Origin: Phreatobacter aquaticus
GTDB taxonomy: Bacteria; Pseudomonadota; Alphaproteobacteria; Rhizobiales; Phreatobacteraceae
Length of the DNA: 64,000 bases
Direction of reading: 5' to 3'
Assembly: GCF_005160265.1 (NCBI RefSeq)
Contig: NZ_CP039865.1
Coordinates: forward strand, 1,202,828-1,266,827
Part shown: positions 36,455 through 47,654 of the stretch, in pieces
Layout of the letters: every line of letters begins with the position of its first letter
How positions within the stretch are numbered: position 1 is the first letter of the stretch
Notes under the pieces: model-generated
Told to the model about the DNA's origin: nothing
What the model saw: the letters and a program-made list of their open reading frames with translations, nothing else
Databases searched by the model: none
Position numbers and translations under genes: made by a program

Positions 36455-37240
36455 ATGCTGTGCCATCGCCGCGGATTTCTGGCCCTGCCGGGCGGATTTG
36501 CGGTTGCCGCGTTCTGGACACGCGCTCAGGCGGCGACCACCCTGCCATCCGAGCGCCTGCCGCGTCTCGTTGCCGCCTATCCCGATCACCTCGCGAGTGT
36601 CGAGGGCGATCACCTCGTCTGGCGCGACGGCACGCGGCAGCCGACCGGGGCGGCATCCCCCGAGCGCCCCTTCGAGCAGATGCTGCGTGACGCCAGCATT
36701 GCCGACCAGCTGCGCCAGACCTATGAGCGCGGCCCGCCCGCTGGCCCTCCGCCGCTGAACCATAGTCCCGGCCGGCTGCGCAACACCGCCTTTTTCACCC
36801 GGATGTACGGCGATTGCCGGCAGGCCGCCTTTGCCCGAAGCCTGACCTCGGTCACCTGGATGCCGAAAACAAGGCCGCAGCGCCTGCAGGTGACCGGTGT
36901 CAACGATGTCGCCCGGCGCCTTGAGCAGGTGATCGGCGACCTTGAGTCCATGCCGGACCGGTTCAAGGCCTATCTCGTGCCCTCGGCAGGCACCTACAAT
37001 TGCCGGCCGGTGGCCGATACCGGGCTGATGAGCATGCATGGCTTCGGCACGGCCATCGACATCAATGTCGAGCGCTCGGACTATTGGGCCTGGGCCAACC
37101 GGCGTGGCCAGATCGCCTATCGCAACCGCATCCCCTACGAGATCGCCGCGGTCTTCGAGGCCCACGGCTTCATCTGGGGCGGCAAATGGTATCATTTCGA
37201 TACCATGCACTTCGAATATCGCCCGGAATTGTTGGCCTAG
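36455..37240 (+). CDS. M15-family D-alanyl-D-alanine carboxypeptidase-like protein
   Basis: The 261-aa exported protein begins MLCHRRGFLALPGGFAVAAF, a possible twin-arginine signal cleaved near AQAA. The C-terminal third has SMHGFGTAIDINVERSDYW (the SxHxxGxAxD zinc motif, near residue 193) and KWYHFDTMHFEYRPEL with the third ligand His. These features support a zinc peptidase acting on peptidoglycan stem peptides. The middle region is less conserved. It follows the YARHG protein gene and ends next to a convergent hydrolase gene. Confidence 0.87.
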   Translation: MLCHRRGFLALPGGFAVAAFWTRAQAATTLPSERLPRLVAAYPDHLASVEGDHLVWRDGTRQPTGAASPERPFEQMLRDASIADQLRQTYERGPPAGPPPLNHSPGRLRNTAFFTRMYGDCRQAAFARSLTSVTWMPKTRPQRLQVTGVNDVARRLEQVIGDLESMPDRFKAYLVPSAGTYNCRPVADTGLMSMHGFGTAIDINVERSDYWAWANRRGQIAYRNRIPYEIAAVFEAHGFIWGGKWYHFDTMHFEYRPELLA

Positions 37241-37242
37241 GC

Positions 37243-37923
37243 TCAGCCGCCATTGGCGCGGAACAGATCCAGCGTCCGCTTGCGGGCCAGCGCCGCGCTC
37301 TCGGCGTGAAAGTCCTTCCGCCTGTCCGAATTGAAGCCGTGGCCGGCCTCGTAGAGATGGACGCCGACCCCCGGATGAGCGGCGGCGACCGCTTCGACAC
37401 CCTCCAGCGGGATACCGGCATCCTGTTTGCCGAAATGCAGGATGACCGGGCATTTCGGCGTCTCGCCGACCATTTTCGGGATCATGCCGCCATAATAGCC
37501 GGAGCCCGCCGCTAGCCCGTCGAGACGGCAGGCCGCCGCCCAGACTACCGATCCGCCATAGCAATAGCCGGTGATGAAGACCGGCCCCTTGGCCTTGAGC
37601 GCATCAATGCAGACCTTGGTATCGGCGATCGACTGGTCGAAGGGGTGGAGCTCGCGGGCGATCTTCAGCGCCTTCTGCATGTCCTCGGGCTCATAGGAAG
37701 CCTGAAGCCCGGGCGCCACGCGGTCGTAGATGGCGGGTGCGAGAACCTCATAGCCCTCGGCGGCAAAGCTGTCGCTGGCTTCCTTGATATGGGCGGTGAC
37801 GCCGAAGATCTCCTGGATCAGCACCAGGCCACCGCGGCGCGGACCCTCCGGCAGGACGTGATAGACGCCAATCGCGGCGCCATCATCCATCGTCATCGAC
37901 GTCATCTGGCCCTTGAAGCTCAT
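37243..37923 (-). CDS. Dienelactone hydrolase family protein
   Basis: The 226-aa alpha/beta hydrolase contains LIQEIFGVTAHIKE. The nucleophile is Cys in ITGYCYGGSVVWAA (about residue 123), with Asp in HFGKQDAGIP and His in YEAGHGFNSD. This forms the Cys-Asp-His triad of dienelactone hydrolases. The natural substrate is not evident. ATG at 37923 gives MSFKGQMTSM. It ends two bases from the convergent M15 gene and starts 34 bp from the hslU end, so it may be transcribed with the hsl genes. Confidence 0.88.
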   Translation of the reverse strand: MSFKGQMTSMTMDDGAAIGVYHVLPEGPRRGGLVLIQEIFGVTAHIKEASDSFAAEGYEVLAPAIYDRVAPGLQASYEPEDMQKALKIARELHPFDQSIADTKVCIDALKAKGPVFITGYCYGGSVVWAAACRLDGLAAGSGYYGGMIPKMVGETPKCPVILHFGKQDAGIPLEGVEAVAAAHPGVGVHLYEAGHGFNSDRRKDFHAESAALARKRTLDLFRANGG

Positions 37924-37957
37924 GGCGGCAGATCCTTGTTCGGGGGCTTTGGAGCCG

Positions 37958-39268
<1,311 letters not shown>

Positions 39269-39339
39269 GGGCACCCGGAACTGGGAAGGCTGGGAAGAGG
39301 ACGGAACGTAGCTGTCATGTGGCGATAGTCGGCCGCCGA

Positions 39340-39969
39340 TCAAGCGCCCGATTGCCACTGGCGGATGGCATCGACGGGGTGAATCAGCATGATGATATTG
39401 AGCGTGAGATTGTCACGGATGACGATCGCCAGGCCGATTTCCATGCCGAGCGCCAGCAGGACCGTCAGCCAGACCGGCGCCAGCCGCGCCACCACGAAAC
39501 CCGCCATCATGGCGGCTGTGTCGGCCAGCGAATTGACGATGCTGTCGCCGAAATAGTCGAGCGAGATCGTGCCGGCGCGGTAGCGCTCGATGATCATCGG
39601 CGTGTTCTCGGCGATCTCCCAGGCGCCTTCCACCAGCACGGCCAGCAGAAGCCTCAGCCAGACCGACGAGCGTGGCAGGACGAGTTTCAGAAGGACGTAG
39701 AACAGGAAGCCGTGGACCACGTGCGAGAACGTGTACCAGTCCATCAGGTGCTGCGAGTTCTCCGAACTCATCACCACGCCGTGCCAGAGCTTCACCGTGC
39801 CGCAGGCGCAGATCGGCACGCGGCCCATGGCGTAGAGGATGCCGGCCTGGGCGGCCAGCGCCAGAAGGATCAGCGGCAGGGCGATGCGGGCGGGGAAGCC
39901 TCCGGCGGTGCCGGGCGCGGGCGCGGTGGAACCAAAGGTCGGGGCGATCGGCTGGAAGGGGCTCGTCAC
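39340..39969 (-). CDS. DUF2585 (UPF0314) membrane protein
   Basis: The 209-aa protein has a proline-rich N-terminus and about five membrane helices. The segments [43 protein letters not shown] and [37 protein letters not shown] are diagnostic of the UPF0314 family. Its function is unknown. Conserved His and Glu residues in membrane segments suggest a metal or lipid-linked role, but this is a guess. It lies between hslV and hslU, with 4 bp to hslV. Confidence 0.92.
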   Translation of the reverse strand: MTSPFQPIAPTFGSTAPAPGTAGGFPARIALPLILLALAAQAGILYAMGRVPICACGTVKLWHGVVMSSENSQHLMDWYTFSHVVHGFLFYVLLKLVLPRSSVWLRLLLAVLVEGAWEIAENTPMIIERYRAGTISLDYFGDSIVNSLADTAAMMAGFVVARLAPVWLTVLLALGMEIGLAIVIRDNLTLNIIMLIHPVDAIRQWQSGA

Positions 39970-39973
39970 CGGA

Positions 39974-40531
39974 TCAGCCGATGCTCTCGATCACCACATT
40001 GCTGTTGGTATAGACGCAGATCTCGCCGGCGATCTTCATCGCCTTGCGGACGATCGCCTCGGCGTCGAGGTCGGTATCGGCGAGCGCGCGGGCGGCGGCC
40101 AGCGCGTAATTGCCCCCCGATCCGATCGCGGCAATGCCGCTTTCCGGCTCTAGCACGTCGCCGGTGCCGGTGAGGATCAGCGAGACCTCCTTGTCGGCGA
40201 CAATCATCATGGCTTCCAGCCGCCTCAGATAGCGGTCGGTGCGCCAGTCCTTGGCAAGCTCGACAGCCGCGCGGGTCAGCTGCCCCGGATATTGCTCGAG
40301 CTTTGCCTCCAGCCGTTCGAACAGCGTGAAGGCATCGGCGGTCGCGCCCGCAAAGCCCGCGATCACGTCGCCCTTGGCAAGCCGGCGCACCTTGCGCGCA
40401 TTGGCCTTGATGACGGTCTGGCCAAGGCTCACCTGGCCGTCGCCGCCGATCACCACCTGACCGTTCTTGCGAACCGAGCAGATCGTCGTTGCGTGCCAGC
40501 CGGGAAAGGCATTGTCGGATGAAGCGGACAT
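39974..40531 (-). CDS. hslV: ATP-dependent protease peptidase subunit HslV
   Basis: HslV is the threonine peptidase partner of HslU. The 185-aa protein has a short propeptide ending at HA, then [28 protein letters not shown] with the catalytic N-terminal Thr. It has [18 protein letters not shown] and [18 protein letters not shown] at 40531 removes a non-conserved extension. It precedes the DUF2585 gene and hslU on the same strand. Confidence 0.97.
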   Translation of the reverse strand: MSASSDNAFPGWHATTICSVRKNGQVVIGGDGQVSLGQTVIKANARKVRRLAKGDVIAGFAGATADAFTLFERLEAKLEQYPGQLTRAAVELAKDWRTDRYLRRLEAMMIVADKEVSLILTGTGDVLEPESGIAAIGSGGNYALAAARALADTDLDAEAIVRKAMKIAGEICVYTNSNVVIESIG

Positions 40532-40594
40532 GGAAACCTCGGGATGCGATCCCCGAGATGTAGGCTGAATGCCGCCCAAGGCAAGTCTTGGCGC

Positions 40595-40945
40595 TCAGTC
40601 ACCCGTTGACAGCGTGGTTCTGACCTTCGGGGGCGCCGCTCCGCGCCAGGCGGTCGTGAGAACAGCCCTTGCCGTCGTCTCGTCAATCAAGGCGAGGGTC
40701 ATGGTGGTCCAGCCCTGCCGGCCCCAGGCATTGGCGACCGGTTCCAGTGCGCCACCGATTGCCTCTACATAGAGCGTCTGCTCGTCCGGTGTCAGCTTCA
40801 CGTTCATGCTCAGCCGGTCGGCTGCGAGCGTCGCGAAGATGCGCCCCTTCCTGACCCGCACGGCGGTCCGGTCGAAGTGCGGGGCCGCCTCGGCCTCGGG
40901 CAGGGCGAGTGCCACGCGAAGAGCGTCGTCACCATCAATTCCCAT
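40595..40945 (-). CDS. MmcQ/YjbR family protein
   Basis: The 116-aa cytoplasmic protein shows ALPEAEAAPHFDRTAVRVRKGRIFATLAADRLSMNVKLTPDEQ and GWTTMTLALID, typical of the MmcQ/YjbR fold, with DNA binding proposed but not established. ATG at 40945 gives the usual length. It lies 63 bp downstream of hslV's start in the same direction and is divergent from hisB. Confidence 0.82.
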   Translation of the reverse strand: MGIDGDDALRVALALPEAEAAPHFDRTAVRVRKGRIFATLAADRLSMNVKLTPDEQTLYVEAIGGALEPVANAWGRQGWTTMTLALIDETTARAVLTTAWRGAAPPKVRTTLSTGD

Positions 40946-41076
40946 GCGCCGTCTCCACTCCGATCGTGCCGTCACAATGAGGGTGCCGTGCCCCGCCTTC
41001 AACCATCTCCGAACCATCGGGTTTTCATGGCGAGCCCGCACTGTTAGAAGACCGGGCAATCCCCGTGGAGATGGCC

Positions 41077-41664
41077 ATGCGCAAGGGTTCGGTGACCCGC
41101 ACCACCAAGGAGACGGATATTTCCGTTTCCGTCGATCTCGATGGTTCCGGCAAGGCCGAGGTGTCGACGGGTGTCGGCTTCTTCGACCATATGCTCGACC
41201 AGATCGCCCGCCACGGCATGATCGACCTCACCGTCAAGGCGAAGGGCGACCTCCACATCGACGACCACCACACGGTGGAGGATGTCGGCATCGCGCTGGG
41301 CCAGGCGGTGCGCCAGGCACTCGGCGACATGAAGGGCATCACCCGCTATGCCGATGTCCATCTGCCGATGGACGAGACGCTGACCCGCGTTGCTCTCGAT
41401 GTGTCGGGCCGGCCGTTCCTGGTCTTCCGCACCGAATTCGCGCGCCACAAGATCGGCACCTTCGACACCGAGCTTGTCCGCGAGTTCTTCCAGGCCTTCG
41501 CGATGAATTCCGGCATCACCCTGCATGTCGAGACGCTTTATGGCGACAATGCCCACCACATCGCCGAGAGCTGCTTCAAGGGTCTGGCGCGCGCGCTGAG
41601 GGCGGCCTTCGCCATCGATCCCCGGCGCGCCACTGAGATTCCCTCGACCAAGGGCGTTCTGTGA
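41077..41664 (+). CDS. hisB: Imidazoleglycerol-phosphate dehydratase
   Basis: HisB catalyses the sixth step of histidine synthesis. The 195-aa monofunctional enzyme has [46 protein letters not shown] with the manganese-binding His and Glu residues. The second repeat is [29 protein letters not shown] at 41077 follows GGAG by six bases. Earlier in-frame GTG 41065 and ATG 41071 are possible. It opens a coupled operon with a DUF2628 gene, hisH, hisA and hisF. Confidence 0.97.
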   Translation: MRKGSVTRTTKETDISVSVDLDGSGKAEVSTGVGFFDHMLDQIARHGMIDLTVKAKGDLHIDDHHTVEDVGIALGQAVRQALGDMKGITRYADVHLPMDETLTRVALDVSGRPFLVFRTEFARHKIGTFDTELVREFFQAFAMNSGITLHVETLYGDNAHHIAESCFKGLARALRAAFAIDPRRATEIPSTKGVL

Positions 41665-42176
41665 TGGCGAAACCCATCGCCTTCACCGTCCATCTGCCGC
41701 CCCCGCGGCCTGGCCGTGACCCGGATACCGCGATCCAGTTCGTCGCAGATCGTTTCCACTGGTCAGCCTTCCTGCTGCCCTCGGTCTACTTCCTCTGGCA
41801 TTTCATGTGGCTGACGGCCTTCGTCTACATCCTGCTCTTCGCCGCCGTAGCGGTGGGGCTGGCGGCCCTCGGCCTGGCGCCGATGGCCTCGCTCGGCATC
41901 GCGGTCCTGCTCAGCCTGCTGGTCGGACTGGAAGCGCCGCAGCTGCGCCGCCGCTCGCTCGCCCGCAGGGGCTATATGGAGCAGGCGGTGGTTGTCGCCG
42001 AGACGCAGGCTGCCGCCGAGCGGCGCTATTTCGCCGAGCGCGCTTCGGCCATGGCGCCCCTGCCGGCAAGCTTTGGCGGCCCGCCCATGGCCGCGCCCTA
42101 TGCGGCGCCCGTCGCCGGGTCGGGCATTATCGGCCTGTTCCCGGAGGCCGAGCCCCGGGCGCGAGGCGCATCGTGA
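41664..42176 (+). CDS. DUF2628 domain membrane protein in the his operon
   Basis: The 170-aa protein has two or three hydrophobic helices ([31 protein letters not shown] and following) after [30 protein letters not shown], the DUF2628 pattern. The C-terminus is alanine- and proline-rich. It starts within the hisB stop (TGATG) and overlaps hisH by 4 bp, so it is made with the histidine enzymes. No role in histidine synthesis is known. Association of this family with his genes is seen in other Hyphomicrobiales. Confidence 0.88.
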   Translation: MAKPIAFTVHLPPPRPGRDPDTAIQFVADRFHWSAFLLPSVYFLWHFMWLTAFVYILLFAAVAVGLAALGLAPMASLGIAVLLSLLVGLEAPQLRRRSLARRGYMEQAVVVAETQAAAERRYFAERASAMAPLPASFGGPPMAAPYAAPVAGSGIIGLFPEAEPRARGAS

Positions 42177-42823
42177 GCGTTGCCATCGTCGATTACGGCT
42201 CGGGCAACCTCCATTCCGCCCAGAAGGCCTTCGAGCGGATGGCGCGCGAACGCGGGCTCAACGTGCCGGTCCTCGTCACCGCCGATCCCGATCTCGTCCG
42301 CAAGGCCGATCGCATCGTGCTGCCGGGTGTCGGCGCCTTCGCCGATTGCAAACGCGGCCTGGTCGGCGTGCCCGGCATGGTGGAAGCGATGACCGAAGCC
42401 GTGCGCGGCCGTGGCCGCCCCTTCCTCGGCATCTGCGTCGGAACCCAGCTGATGGCAGGCCGGGGACTGGAAAAGGATGTGACCTCCGGCCTTGGCTGGG
42501 TGCCGGGCGATATCGACCTGATCCGGCCGACCGGCGCCAATCTGAAGATCCCGCATATGGGCTGGAACACGCTGAACGTGCGCCGCGCGCATCCGGTTCT
42601 TGCCGGCATCCCGACCGGACAGGACGGGCTGCACGCCTATTTCGTCCATTCCTACCACCTGACCGCCACCGCAGATGACGTGATCCTGGCGGAGGCCGAT
42701 TATGGCGGGCCGGTCACAGCCATGATCGCCCGCGACACGATGGTGGGCACCCAGTTTCACCCCGAGAAGAGCCAGAAGCTCGGCCTGACGCTGATCGGCA
42801 ATTTTCTGGAATGGCGGCCGTGA
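42173..42823 (+). CDS. hisH: Imidazole glycerol phosphate synthase subunit HisH
   Basis: HisH is the glutamine amidotransferase subunit supplying ammonia to HisF. The 216-aa product is read from GTG at 42173 and starts [21 protein letters not shown]. The nucleophile is Cys in [11 protein letters not shown] (near residue 87), and the His-Glu pair is in [21 protein letters not shown] is also typical. It overlaps the DUF2628 gene and is followed by hisA after 10 bp. Confidence 0.96.
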   Translation: MSVAIVDYGSGNLHSAQKAFERMARERGLNVPVLVTADPDLVRKADRIVLPGVGAFADCKRGLVGVPGMVEAMTEAVRGRGRPFLGICVGTQLMAGRGLEKDVTSGLGWVPGDIDLIRPTGANLKIPHMGWNTLNVRRAHPVLAGIPTGQDGLHAYFVHSYHLTATADDVILAEADYGGPVTAMIARDTMVGTQFHPEKSQKLGLTLIGNFLEWRP

Positions 42824-42833
42824 GAGACTTCCG

Positions 42834-43574
42834 ATGAGACTGTTCCCCGCCATCGACCTGAAGGACGGCCGCTGCGTGCGCCTGAAGCAGGGCGACATGG
42901 CCCAGGCCACCGTCTATTCCGACGACCCCGCAGCCCAGGCGCGATCCTTCGAGACCCAGGGCTTCGACTATCTCCATGTCGTCGACCTCGACGGCGCCTT
43001 TGCCGGCAAACCGGTCAATGCCCAGGCGGTCGAGGCGATCCGCAAGGCGACAGCGTTCCCGGTCCAGCTCGGTGGCGGCATCCGCAATCTCGCAACCGTC
43101 GAAGGCTGGCTGTCGAAGGGCGTCACCCGCGTCATCATCGGCACGGCCGCCGTGCGCGACCCGGATCTCGTGAAAACCGCAGCGAAGGCCTTTCCGGGTC
43201 AGGTCGCCGTCGGGATCGATGCCCGCGACGGCTGGGTCGCGGTCGAAGGCTGGGCCGAGACCTCGACATTGCATGCGGCCGACCTCGCCCGCCGCTTCGA
43301 GGACGCTGGCGTCGCCGCCATCGTCTATACCAACATCGCCCGCGACGGCATGCTGATGGGCGTCGACTGGGACGGCACGATCGCGCTGGCCGATGCGGTC
43401 TCGATCCCGGTCATCGCGTCCGGCGGCCTTGCCTCCCTCGATGACGTTCGCGAACTCGTCTCGCCCCGCGCCGCCAAGCTCGAAGGCGCCATCACCGGCA
43501 AGGCGCTCTATGATGGCAGGCTCGATCCGACCGAGGCGCTGACCATGGTGCGCGCCGCGAGGGCAGCCGCATGA
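42834..43574 (+). CDS. hisA: Phosphoribosylformimino-AICAR phosphate isomerase HisA
   Basis: The 246-aa (beta-alpha)8 barrel starts [30 protein letters not shown], with catalytic Asp near residue 8. It has [27 protein letters not shown] and [18 protein letters not shown] with the second catalytic Asp. The hisF start overlaps its stop (ATGA). It belongs to the coupled histidine operon. Confidence 0.97.
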   Translation: MRLFPAIDLKDGRCVRLKQGDMAQATVYSDDPAAQARSFETQGFDYLHVVDLDGAFAGKPVNAQAVEAIRKATAFPVQLGGGIRNLATVEGWLSKGVTRVIIGTAAVRDPDLVKTAAKAFPGQVAVGIDARDGWVAVEGWAETSTLHAADLARRFEDAGVAAIVYTNIARDGMLMGVDWDGTIALADAVSIPVIASGGLASLDDVRELVSPRAAKLEGAITGKALYDGRLDPTEALTMVRAARAAA

Positions 43575-44359
43575 CCTTCAAGATCCGCGTCATCCCCTGC
43601 CTCGACGTCAAGGACGGCCGCGTCGTCAAGGGCGTGCAATTCGTCGACCTGATCGATGCCGGCGACCCCGTCGAGGCCGCCAAGGCCTATGATGCGGCCG
43701 GCGCCGACGAATTGACCTTCCTCGACATCACCGCCTCGTCCGACGACCGGCGCACCATGTTCGACGTGGTGACCCGCACCGCAGAAGCCTGCTTCATGCC
43801 GCTCACCGTCGGCGGCGGCGTGCGCACGGTGGAGGACATCCGCGCGCTGCTGGTCTCCGGCGCCGACAAGGTCTCGATCAACACGGCAGCCGTCAATGAC
43901 CGCGCCTTTGTCGGCCGCGCCGCCGACAAGTTCGGCGACCAGTGCATCGTGGTTGCCATCGATGCGAAGCAGGTCTCGGCCCCGGGCGAGACGCCGCGCT
44001 GGGAGATCTTCACCCATGGTGGCCGGAAGCCCACCGGCATCGATGCCGTCGCCTATGCCCGCGAGGTCGTCGATCTCGGGGCCGGCGAGATCCTGCTGAC
44101 CTCTATGGATCGCGACGGCACCAAATCGGGCTTCGACCTGGCGCTCACCCGCGCCGTGTCCGATGCAGTCCCGGTGCCGGTGATTGCCTCGGGCGGCGTC
44201 GGCGCGCTCGACCATTTCGTCGACGGCATCGCCAAGGGCGGCGCGACCGGCGTTCTTGCCGCCTCGGTCTTCCATTTCGGCACCTTCACCATTCCTCAGG
44301 TGAAGCGCCACATGCGGGCCGCAGGTCTTCCCGTCCGCATGGACGGGATTGAGGGATAG
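43571..44359 (+). CDS. hisF: Imidazole glycerol phosphate synthase subunit HisF
   Basis: HisF is the cyclase subunit that uses ammonia from HisH. The 262-aa barrel begins [34 protein letters not shown] with Asp near residue 11. It has [30 protein letters not shown] and [20 protein letters not shown] with the second catalytic Asp. The C-terminus is normal. No hisE or hisI follows; instead a LysE-type gene starts 7 bp downstream. Confidence 0.97.
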   Translation: MTFKIRVIPCLDVKDGRVVKGVQFVDLIDAGDPVEAAKAYDAAGADELTFLDITASSDDRRTMFDVVTRTAEACFMPLTVGGGVRTVEDIRALLVSGADKVSINTAAVNDRAFVGRAADKFGDQCIVVAIDAKQVSAPGETPRWEIFTHGGRKPTGIDAVAYAREVVDLGAGEILLTSMDRDGTKSGFDLALTRAVSDAVPVPVIASGGVGALDHFVDGIAKGGATGVLAASVFHFGTFTIPQVKRHMRAAGLPVRMDGIEG

Positions 44360-44366
44360 TCGCACC

Positions 44367-44990
44367 ATGAATCCGGCCGACACGCTGCTGGCCTTGGCCG
44401 GCCTCTGGCTGATTGCGGTGCTGACGCCCGGACCCAACATGATCCTGTTCACGGCCGTCGGCCTGTCGTCGCCGACGCGCTCGATGGTCGCGAGTGCGAT
44501 TGCCATCCTGCTCGGAACGCTGTGCTGGGGCTTCGCGGGCCTGTTCGGACTGTTCTGGCTGTTCGAGCTGTTTCCGGCCGCAGCCCTGGCGGTGAAGCTC
44601 GTCGGCGGCGCCTATCTCGCCTGGATGGGGCTGAAGATCATGCGTCAGAACATCAGCCCGCCCGCCGAGACCCGCCGTGTCGAGGCCGAGGCCCTGGGTC
44701 CGCGCCGCGCCTTCTTCACCGGTCTTGCGACGGCGCTCGGCAATCCGAAATCGCTGGTCTTCGTGTCATCGCTCTTCGCGGTGACCCATCTGGCCGAACA
44801 GCCGCTGGCCATCGGCCTTGCCGGCGTCGGCATCATGGTCGCCATGTCGACGCTCTATTACGGCGTCTTCGGTCTCGCGCTACGCAAGCTGCCGATCGCG
44901 CGCAGTCCCGGCCCGGTCGGCCGCGCGCTGGGCATCGGCACCGGCGCCATCATGGTCGCCTATGGCGGGAAGATGATCTGGGAGCGCTAG
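44367..44990 (+). CDS. LysE/RhtB family amino-acid exporter
   Basis: The 207-aa protein has about six membrane helices. LWLIAVLTPGPNMILFTAVGLSSPTRSMVASAIAILLGTLCWG is the LysE family N-terminal signature, and KLVGGAYLAWMGLKIMRQ and FFTGLATALGNPKSLVFVSSLF follow. The exported amino acid cannot be inferred. ATG at 44367 is used. The 7-bp spacing from hisF implies co-transcription, which could point to a histidine-linked or accidental neighbour. Confidence 0.9.
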   Translation: MNPADTLLALAGLWLIAVLTPGPNMILFTAVGLSSPTRSMVASAIAILLGTLCWGFAGLFGLFWLFELFPAAALAVKLVGGAYLAWMGLKIMRQNISPPAETRRVEAEALGPRRAFFTGLATALGNPKSLVFVSSLFAVTHLAEQPLAIGLAGVGIMVAMSTLYYGVFGLALRKLPIARSPGPVGRALGIGTGAIMVAYGGKMIWER

Positions 44991-45013
44991 GCGGCCCGCT
45001 CGGCGAGCCGCCT
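44989..45013. terminator. Weak bidirectional hairpin between convergent genes
   Basis: AGGCGGC and GCCGCCT arms with an eleven-base spacer lie between the convergent lysE and adenosine kinase genes. There is no clear T-run, so it is only a possible terminator. Confidence 0.4.
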
Positions 45014-45024
45014 GTTGTCAGTTG

Positions 45025-46026
45025 TCAGAGCACGATGCCGTTCTCGGCGGCCAGCGCCTTGAGGTTGGCCTCGGGCCTGGCGCCCATATGGCTGATCACT
45101 TCGGCCGCGCAGAGCGCGCCGAGCCTGAGCGAGGTCTCGTGCCCGAGCTTGCGGGCAAAGCCTGCAAGAAAGCCAGCGGCGAACAGGTCGCCCGCACCCG
45201 TCGTGTCCACCACCTTGTCCACCGGGAAGGCTGGGGCCTGGACCATGGTGGTGCCTTCGACCGCCAGAGCGCCCTCCTCGCCGCGGGTGACGATGGCAAG
45301 GCGCGCATCGGCCCTCAGCGCATCGAGCGCGGTGGCGAAATCGGCGGTCTGATAGAGCGACTTCAGCTCGCCCTCGTTGGCAAACACGATATCGACCACC
45401 TTCTCGCGGATCAGCGACAGGAATTCGTCGCGATAGCGGTCGACGCAGAAGGCGTCCGACAGGCTCAGCGCCACATGACGCTTGGCGTCATGGGCGATGG
45501 TGGCAGCCTTCAGGAAGGCTTCCTTCGCGGCCGGCGGGTCCCAGAGATAGCCTTCGAGATAGGTCACGCCCGACGCGGCGATGGTCTCGGCATCCACGTC
45601 TTCCGGCGACAGCATCTGGGCCGCGCCCAGATAGGTGTTCATCGTGCGCTCGCCGTCCGGCGTCACCAGGATGAACGAGCGGGCGGTGGCCGGGCCGGTC
45701 GTCGCCCGCGCCGTCGGGAAATGCACACCAGCGGCATTCATGCCGTGGCCGAAGGAATGGCCGAGCTGGTCCTGCTTCACCTTGCCGATGAAGGCGCCGG
45801 AAAGGCCCAGCATGCCGCAGCCGACGATCGTGTTGGCGGCCGAGCCGCCGGACATCTCGACGGTCTGCGCCATCGCCTCGTAGATCGTCTCGGCACGCGG
45901 CTCGTCGATCAGCATCATCGCGCCCTTCGGCACATCGAGGCGGGCGAGCACGTCGTCATCGGTGCGGGCGAGAACATCGACGATGGCATTGCCGATGCCG
46001 GCGACATCGTAGCGGGGCTGGGACAT
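45025..46026 (-). CDS. PfkB-family adenosine kinase
   Basis: The 333-aa sugar/nucleoside kinase starts [41 protein letters not shown]. It has [18 protein letters not shown] (PfkB signature 1) and [22 protein letters not shown] (signature 2 with the catalytic Asp). Family relatives in Hyphomicrobiales are annotated as adenosine kinases. The substrate is inferred from overall similarity and not from a binding residue. It is divergent from gnd across 131 bp. Confidence 0.88.
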   Translation of the reverse strand: MSQPRYDVAGIGNAIVDVLARTDDDVLARLDVPKGAMMLIDEPRAETIYEAMAQTVEMSGGSAANTIVGCGMLGLSGAFIGKVKQDQLGHSFGHGMNAAGVHFPTARATTGPATARSFILVTPDGERTMNTYLGAAQMLSPEDVDAETIAASGVTYLEGYLWDPPAAKEAFLKAATIAHDAKRHVALSLSDAFCVDRYRDEFLSLIREKVVDIVFANEGELKSLYQTADFATALDALRADARLAIVTRGEEGALAVEGTTMVQAPAFPVDKVVDTTGAGDLFAAGFLAGFARKLGHETSLRLGALCAAEVISHMGARPEANLKALAAENGIVL

Positions 46027-46157
46027 GGCGCTTCTCCGAAAGGGTCGAGGGGCGTCTACACGCTGGAGGGCGGAGGAGCAACGTGGGCGTTGCGGTTGAC
46101 ATCGCCGCCGATCTCGGTTGCTTCGGGGGAAAGGGTGAAAAGATCGGGGAGGCGCCG

Positions 46158-47141
46158 ATGCAGCTCGGCATGGTTGGACTTGGCCGGATGGGGGCGAACA
46201 TCGTCCGCCGGCTGATGCGGGCGGGACATGACTGCGCCGTTCATGACGCCAATCCTGCGCCGGGTCAGGCGCTCGCCGCCGAGGGCGCCCGCGATTGCTC
46301 GGGACTCAAGGCCCTGGTCGAGGCGCTGGCCGCCCCGCGCGCCGTCTGGGTCATGCTGCCCGCCGGTGCGGCAACCGAAGGCGCCATTGCCGAACTGGCG
46401 GGACTGCTGTCGCCCGGCGACACGATCATCGACGGCGGCAATACGTTCTGGAAGGACGACATCCGCCGCGCGGCAAGCCTGCGGGAAAAGGGTCTCACCT
46501 ATCTCGATGTCGGCACGTCCGGCGGTGTCTGGGGCCTCGAGCGTGGTTATTGCCTGATGATCGGCGGCGATATCACCGCCTTCCAGCGGCTGGAGCCGAT
46601 CTTTGCAGCGCTGGCGCCCGGCCGCGGCGATATCCCCGAGACGCGCCATCGCGAGGACCGCGTTTCGACCGCCGAGCAGGGTTATCTCCATTGCGGCCCG
46701 AACGGCGCGGGCCATTACGTCAAGATGATCCACAACGGCATCGAATACGGGATGATGCAGGCCTTTGCCGAAGGCTTTGATATTCTCCGCAATGCCAACT
46801 CAGGCCGCCTGCCTGCCGAGCAGCGCTTCGATCTCGATCTCGCCGACATTTCGGAGGTCTGGCGCCGTGGCTCCGTGGTCACCTCCTGGCTGCTGGATCT
46901 CACGGCCGAAGCGCTCGCAGAGGACGGCGATCTCGGTGAATTCACCGGCCGGGTCGACGATTCCGGCGAGGGCCGCTGGACCGTCGAGGCGGCGATCGAA
47001 CAGGCGACGCCCGCCGAAGTGCTGACTTCGGCGCTCTACACCCGGTTCCGCTCGCGCCAGGACCACACCTTCGCGGAAAAGATCCTCTCCGCCATGCGCA
47101 AGGGCTTCGGCGGCCACCAGGAAGCGAAGACCAAGGGATGA
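46158..47141 (+). CDS. gnd: NAD-type 6-phosphogluconate dehydrogenase (decarboxylating)
   Basis: The 327-aa enzyme belongs to the short form of 6PGDH (YqeC/GntZ-like), which is about 300-330 aa against 470 for the classical enzyme and generally prefers NAD. It begins [25 protein letters not shown] (Rossmann). It has [39 protein letters not shown] and [28 protein letters not shown] with the catalytic Lys and nearby conserved residues. ATG at 46158 follows GGGGAGG. It overlaps gntK (ATGA), giving a gluconate catabolic pair. Confidence 0.94.
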   Translation: MQLGMVGLGRMGANIVRRLMRAGHDCAVHDANPAPGQALAAEGARDCSGLKALVEALAAPRAVWVMLPAGAATEGAIAELAGLLSPGDTIIDGGNTFWKDDIRRAASLREKGLTYLDVGTSGGVWGLERGYCLMIGGDITAFQRLEPIFAALAPGRGDIPETRHREDRVSTAEQGYLHCGPNGAGHYVKMIHNGIEYGMMQAFAEGFDILRNANSGRLPAEQRFDLDLADISEVWRRGSVVTSWLLDLTAEALAEDGDLGEFTGRVDDSGEGRWTVEAAIEQATPAEVLTSALYTRFRSRQDHTFAEKILSAMRKGFGGHQEAKTKG

Positions 47142-47653
47142 GCGCGGCGAACGGCAGTCATCCCACCGCAATCATCGTCATGGGCGTGTCCGGCTGCGGC
47201 AAATCGACGGTCGGCGCCCTGCTGGCCGGCGAGCTCGGCTGGGACTTCAGGGACGGTGACGCCTTCCATCCGCCCGCCAATGTCGAGAAGATGAGTTCCG
47301 GCGCGCCCCTGACCGATGCCGATCGCTGGCCCTGGCTTGATGCCATTGCAGCGCATGTCGCTGAGCTTGAAACGTCAGGCGGCCATGTGGTTGTCGCCTG
47401 CTCGGCCCTGAAGCGAGCCTATCGCGACCGCCTGAAAGCCGGCGGGCGCGTCCTGTTCGCGCATCTCGACGGCACCTATGAGCTGATCGATGCGCGCATG
47501 AAGGCGCGCAAGAACCATTTCATGCCGCCGAGTCTGTTGCAGAGCCAGTTCGCGACCCTGGAGCCGCCGGCGCCCGACGAGCCGGCCGTGACCATTCCGA
47601 TCGAGTCGCAACCGGCGGATATCGCCCGCCGGATCCTCGCGCAGCTGCGCTAG
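47138..47653 (+). CDS. gntK: Gluconokinase
   Basis: GntK phosphorylates gluconate to 6-phosphogluconate, the substrate of the preceding gene's product. The 171-aa protein has P-loop [24 protein letters not shown] (residues 12-35). It continues with the gluconokinase motifs [32 protein letters not shown] and [16 protein letters not shown]. It is coupled by overlap to gnd. Confidence 0.95.
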   Translation: MSAANGSHPTAIIVMGVSGCGKSTVGALLAGELGWDFRDGDAFHPPANVEKMSSGAPLTDADRWPWLDAIAAHVAELETSGGHVVVACSALKRAYRDRLKAGGRVLFAHLDGTYELIDARMKARKNHFMPPSLLQSQFATLEPPAPDEPAVTIPIESQPADIARRILAQLR

Positions 47654-47654
47654 C

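Noticed and set aside
39717-39728. CCACGTGC in the DUF2585 gene as a further parS
   Set aside because: Only the central CACGTG is shared; the outer half-sites TTT/AAA are missing.
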